The notes under the pieces were generated by a model. It ran no database searches. It saw nothing but the letters and a program-made list of their open reading frames with translations, and was not told the DNA's origin. 64,000 bases of DNA, taken from positions 124,001 through 188,000 of the forward strand of contig NZ_JAAAMU010000009.1 of assembly GCF_009909195.1 (NCBI RefSeq). Direction: 5' to 3'. This DNA is from Paenibacillus sacheonensis (GTDB lineage: Bacteria; Bacillota; Bacilli; Paenibacillales; Paenibacillaceae). Numbering within the stretch: the stretch's first letter is position 1; the number at the start of each line of letters is the position of its first letter. The position numbers were made by a program, and so were the translations under genes. Below, piece by piece: positions 62,351 through 64,000 of this stretch.

Positions 62351-64000
62351 CATTGCCCTCCTATCCCTTGCGTGAGATCCGCTTTGCCGAACTTGACCGC
62401 CGCGGCGTATACCGCCATGACGATGAAAATAATGATCATGAGTATGACGTTGGTCAACTGCTCGTAGCCTTTCTCCGCGTAATAGAACGTTAGCGTCGTC
62501 AGCGTCTCCGTCCTTGGCGTGACGAGCAGGATGATCAGCTCCATCTCCTTCATCGCGCCGATGAACACGAGCAGGAACATCGATACGAGATTCTTGCGAT
62601 TCAGCGGAAGCAGAATTCGCCGGAAGCGCGTCAGCCACGAAGCGCCGCTGATCTGCGCGGCTTCCTCGAGCTCCGTTCCGATCTGCAGCATCGAGGCGCT
62701 GCCGGCCTTGACGGTAAACGGCAGTTCCTTCACGACGGTGATGAGAATGAGCAGTGTCATCGTGCCGTACAGCGCTGGCAGGAAGAACGTCGGCTTGGCG
62801 AAGATCGAGATGTACAGCGCGGCCAGCGAGATGCCCGGTATCAGATAGGGCAGGAACGACGCTTGGTCGACCGCCCGTCCCAGCCAGCTCAACCTGCCGC
62901 GCGCGACGACATAGCCGAGCGCCACGCCGACCACGGCAGCCGCGATGGCCGCGATGCCGGCAATGGCGAGCGAATTTTTGAGCGCCAGCGTGAAGATCGG
63001 ATTCTGCATCGCGCCTTTCTCCCCCGTGTTGATAGCCGGGTCGGAGCCTCCCCACCAATAATGCGTCGTAAAATTACTTAGACTATATGTGCCTTCCTTA
63101 AGCATGAACGATTGCGCCAGCAGTACCAGCAGCGGAACGACGGCCACCATCGCCATCCCCAGCGAAGCAAGCGTCGCGACCGGATATTTCCACGAGCCGA
63201 GCGGCGTCAGCGTGCGCGCGCTGCCCTTGCCGGTCACGGTGACGAAGCTCTTCCTGCGCCCGATGGCGCGGTGGTTGACATAGATCGCCAGCATGGAGAT
63301 GAGCATGAGCGTCAGGCTGAGCACGTTCGCCTCGGTCGTCAGCCTCGAACGCATGCTGGAATACAGCATGGTCGAGATCATGTAGAAATTAACGGGCGTG
63401 CCGAGCAGCGCCGGGACGCCGTACGAACTGATCGCCTTCGTGAAGATCAGGATAAAGCCGGACAGAATCGACGGCAGCACGAGCGGCATGACGATTCTGC
63501 GGAGAATCGTCAGCCTGCTCGCCCCCGCCACGCTCGCCGCTTCCTCCAGCTGGCTGTTCATCGAACTCAGCGCGGCGCCGACGATCAGGAAGAAAAACAC
63601 GCTGTCGTGAATGGACAACGAGATGACGATGGGCACGAAGCCGTACGACAGCCAATCCGGCATCGACACATGGAGTAGCGACTGCAGGATGCCCGGCGTC
63701 CCGCCGATCTTGCCGTTCTTGAAGAACGTCAGCCAAGCTTGGGATAGAATCCACGCCGGCAGCAGATAGGGGATGACCGCCAGGAACGATATCGTCCGCT
63801 TCAGCGGAATGTCCGTCCTCGTCACGAGCCAAGCAAGTCCGCAGCCGATCGCCATCGACAACACGGACACGGTCGCGCCCACGGCCAAGGAGTTCAGAAG
63901 CGGTTTGTAGAACAACGAGTAGCTCATGTCGCTCGCCAGCACGCGAATCCAATGGTAGAGGGTGAAGTGCCCCGGATCCGCTTCGCCCGTCAATCGCATG
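62350..64000 (-). CDS. ABC transporter permease, two fused membrane domains (5' end beyond window)
   Basis: At least 549 residues, open to the right edge. An in-frame ATG near the edge is probably internal because the expected first transmembrane helix is missing. Two binding-protein-dependent permease domains, each with an EAA loop (LEEAASVAGASRLTILRRIVMP at ~170 and LEEAAQISGASWLTRFRRILLP at ~455), separated by a hydrophilic linker, as in FbpB/ThiP/phosphonate-type importers. A substrate-binding protein gene would be expected just outside the window. Confidence 0.93.
   Translation of the reverse strand, partial: MRLTGEADPGHFTLYHWIRVLASDMSYSLFYKPLLNSLAVGATVSVLSMAIGCGLAWLVTRTDIPLKRTISFLAVIPYLLPAWILSQAWLTFFKNGKIGGTPGILQSLLHVSMPDWLSYGFVPIVISLSIHDSVFFFLIVGAALSSMNSQLEEAASVAGASRLTILRRIVMPLVLPSILSGFILIFTKAISSYGVPALLGTPVNFYMISTMLYSSMRSRLTTEANVLSLTLMLISMLAIYVNHRAIGRRKSFVTVTGKGSARTLTPLGSWKYPVATLASLGMAMVAVVPLLVLLAQSFMLKEGTYSLSNFTTHYWWGGSDPAINTGEKGAMQNPIFTLALKNSLAIAGIAAIAAAVVGVALGYVVARGRLSWLGRAVDQASFLPYLIPGISLAALYISIFAKPTFFLPALYGTMTLLILITVVKELPFTVKAGSASMLQIGTELEEAAQISGASWLTRFRRILLPLNRKNLVSMFLLVFIGAMKEMELIILLVTPRTETLTTLTFYYAEKGYEQLTNVILMIIIFIVMAVYAAAVKFGKADLTQGIGGQ

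Noticed and set aside
61184-63058. ABC ATPase read as a 624-residue protein
   Set aside because: The extra N-terminal part is an alternative frame of the permease gene; the real start is at 62350/62353 with AGGAGG upstream.

Overview
The window looks like a chromosome segment from a GC-rich, low-to-moderately charted Firmicute of the Paenibacillaceae (Paenibacillus/Cohnella type). The reasons are strong Gram-positive ribosome binding sites (AGGAGG type), lipoprotein signal peptides, AraC regulators paired with secreted glycoside hydrolases, a CIRCE element, Spo0A-type boxes, and families such as bPH_1, DUF1641, DUF4395 and DUF11. No tRNA, rRNA, phage, insertion sequence or CRISPR array was found.

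Layout. 1-6 kb: mostly minus-strand genes for a secreted ankyrin protein (cut by the left edge), a PH-domain protein, a thioesterase, a polysaccharide deacetylase, a phosphodiester glycosidase and an MgtC-like protein, then a broken HIT gene. 7-9 kb: htpG under a perfect CIRCE operator. 9-15.5 kb: a secreted GH76 alpha-mannanase with a CcpA (cre) site, and an AraC regulator/modular glycoside hydrolase operon. 15.8-18.7 kb: uridine kinase and small enzymes, including a nucleotidyltransferase gene damaged by a frameshift. 19-29 kb: a six-gene minus-strand operon that I read as a surface polysaccharide system. It encodes a PilZ-hyaluronan-synthase-like glycosyltransferase, a UDP-N-acetylhexosamine-type dehydrogenase, two tandem double-NodB lipoproteins, a membrane-anchored deacetylase-like protein and a GH18-like protein. 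Two Spo0A-type boxes lie upstream. 29-43 kb: mixed metabolic and regulatory genes, including a 1218-residue transporter/HEAT/cyclic-nucleotide-binding protein and an AraC/alpha-galactosidase pair. 44-48 kb: a very large seven-repeat DUF11 protein without a signal peptide, then a cluster of DnaA-box-like 9-mers. 48-52 kb: an NDH-2/DUF1641 operon, a MATE exporter and an aldo/keto reductase. 53-56.5 kb: an ECF42-type sigma factor locus in which three promoters share TGTCGA-N15-TTCGTCG ahead of the DGPF (YCII) and PhnB-like genes. 57-64 kb: a second MATE exporter, a SEC-C protein, and an RpiR regulator/PHP phosphoesterase/ABC importer operon cut by the right edge.

Two signals stand out beyond gene content. 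Three intergenic regions (6.6, 18.9 and 40.8 kb) carry sets of short inverted-repeat units with nearly identical spacing, about 51/62/52 bp, which is close to whole helical turns. The 19-28.6 kb operon combines c-di-GMP sensing, a processive GT2, an aminouronate-type dehydrogenase and several de-N-acetylase-like proteins in an arrangement I do not recognise as a described system.
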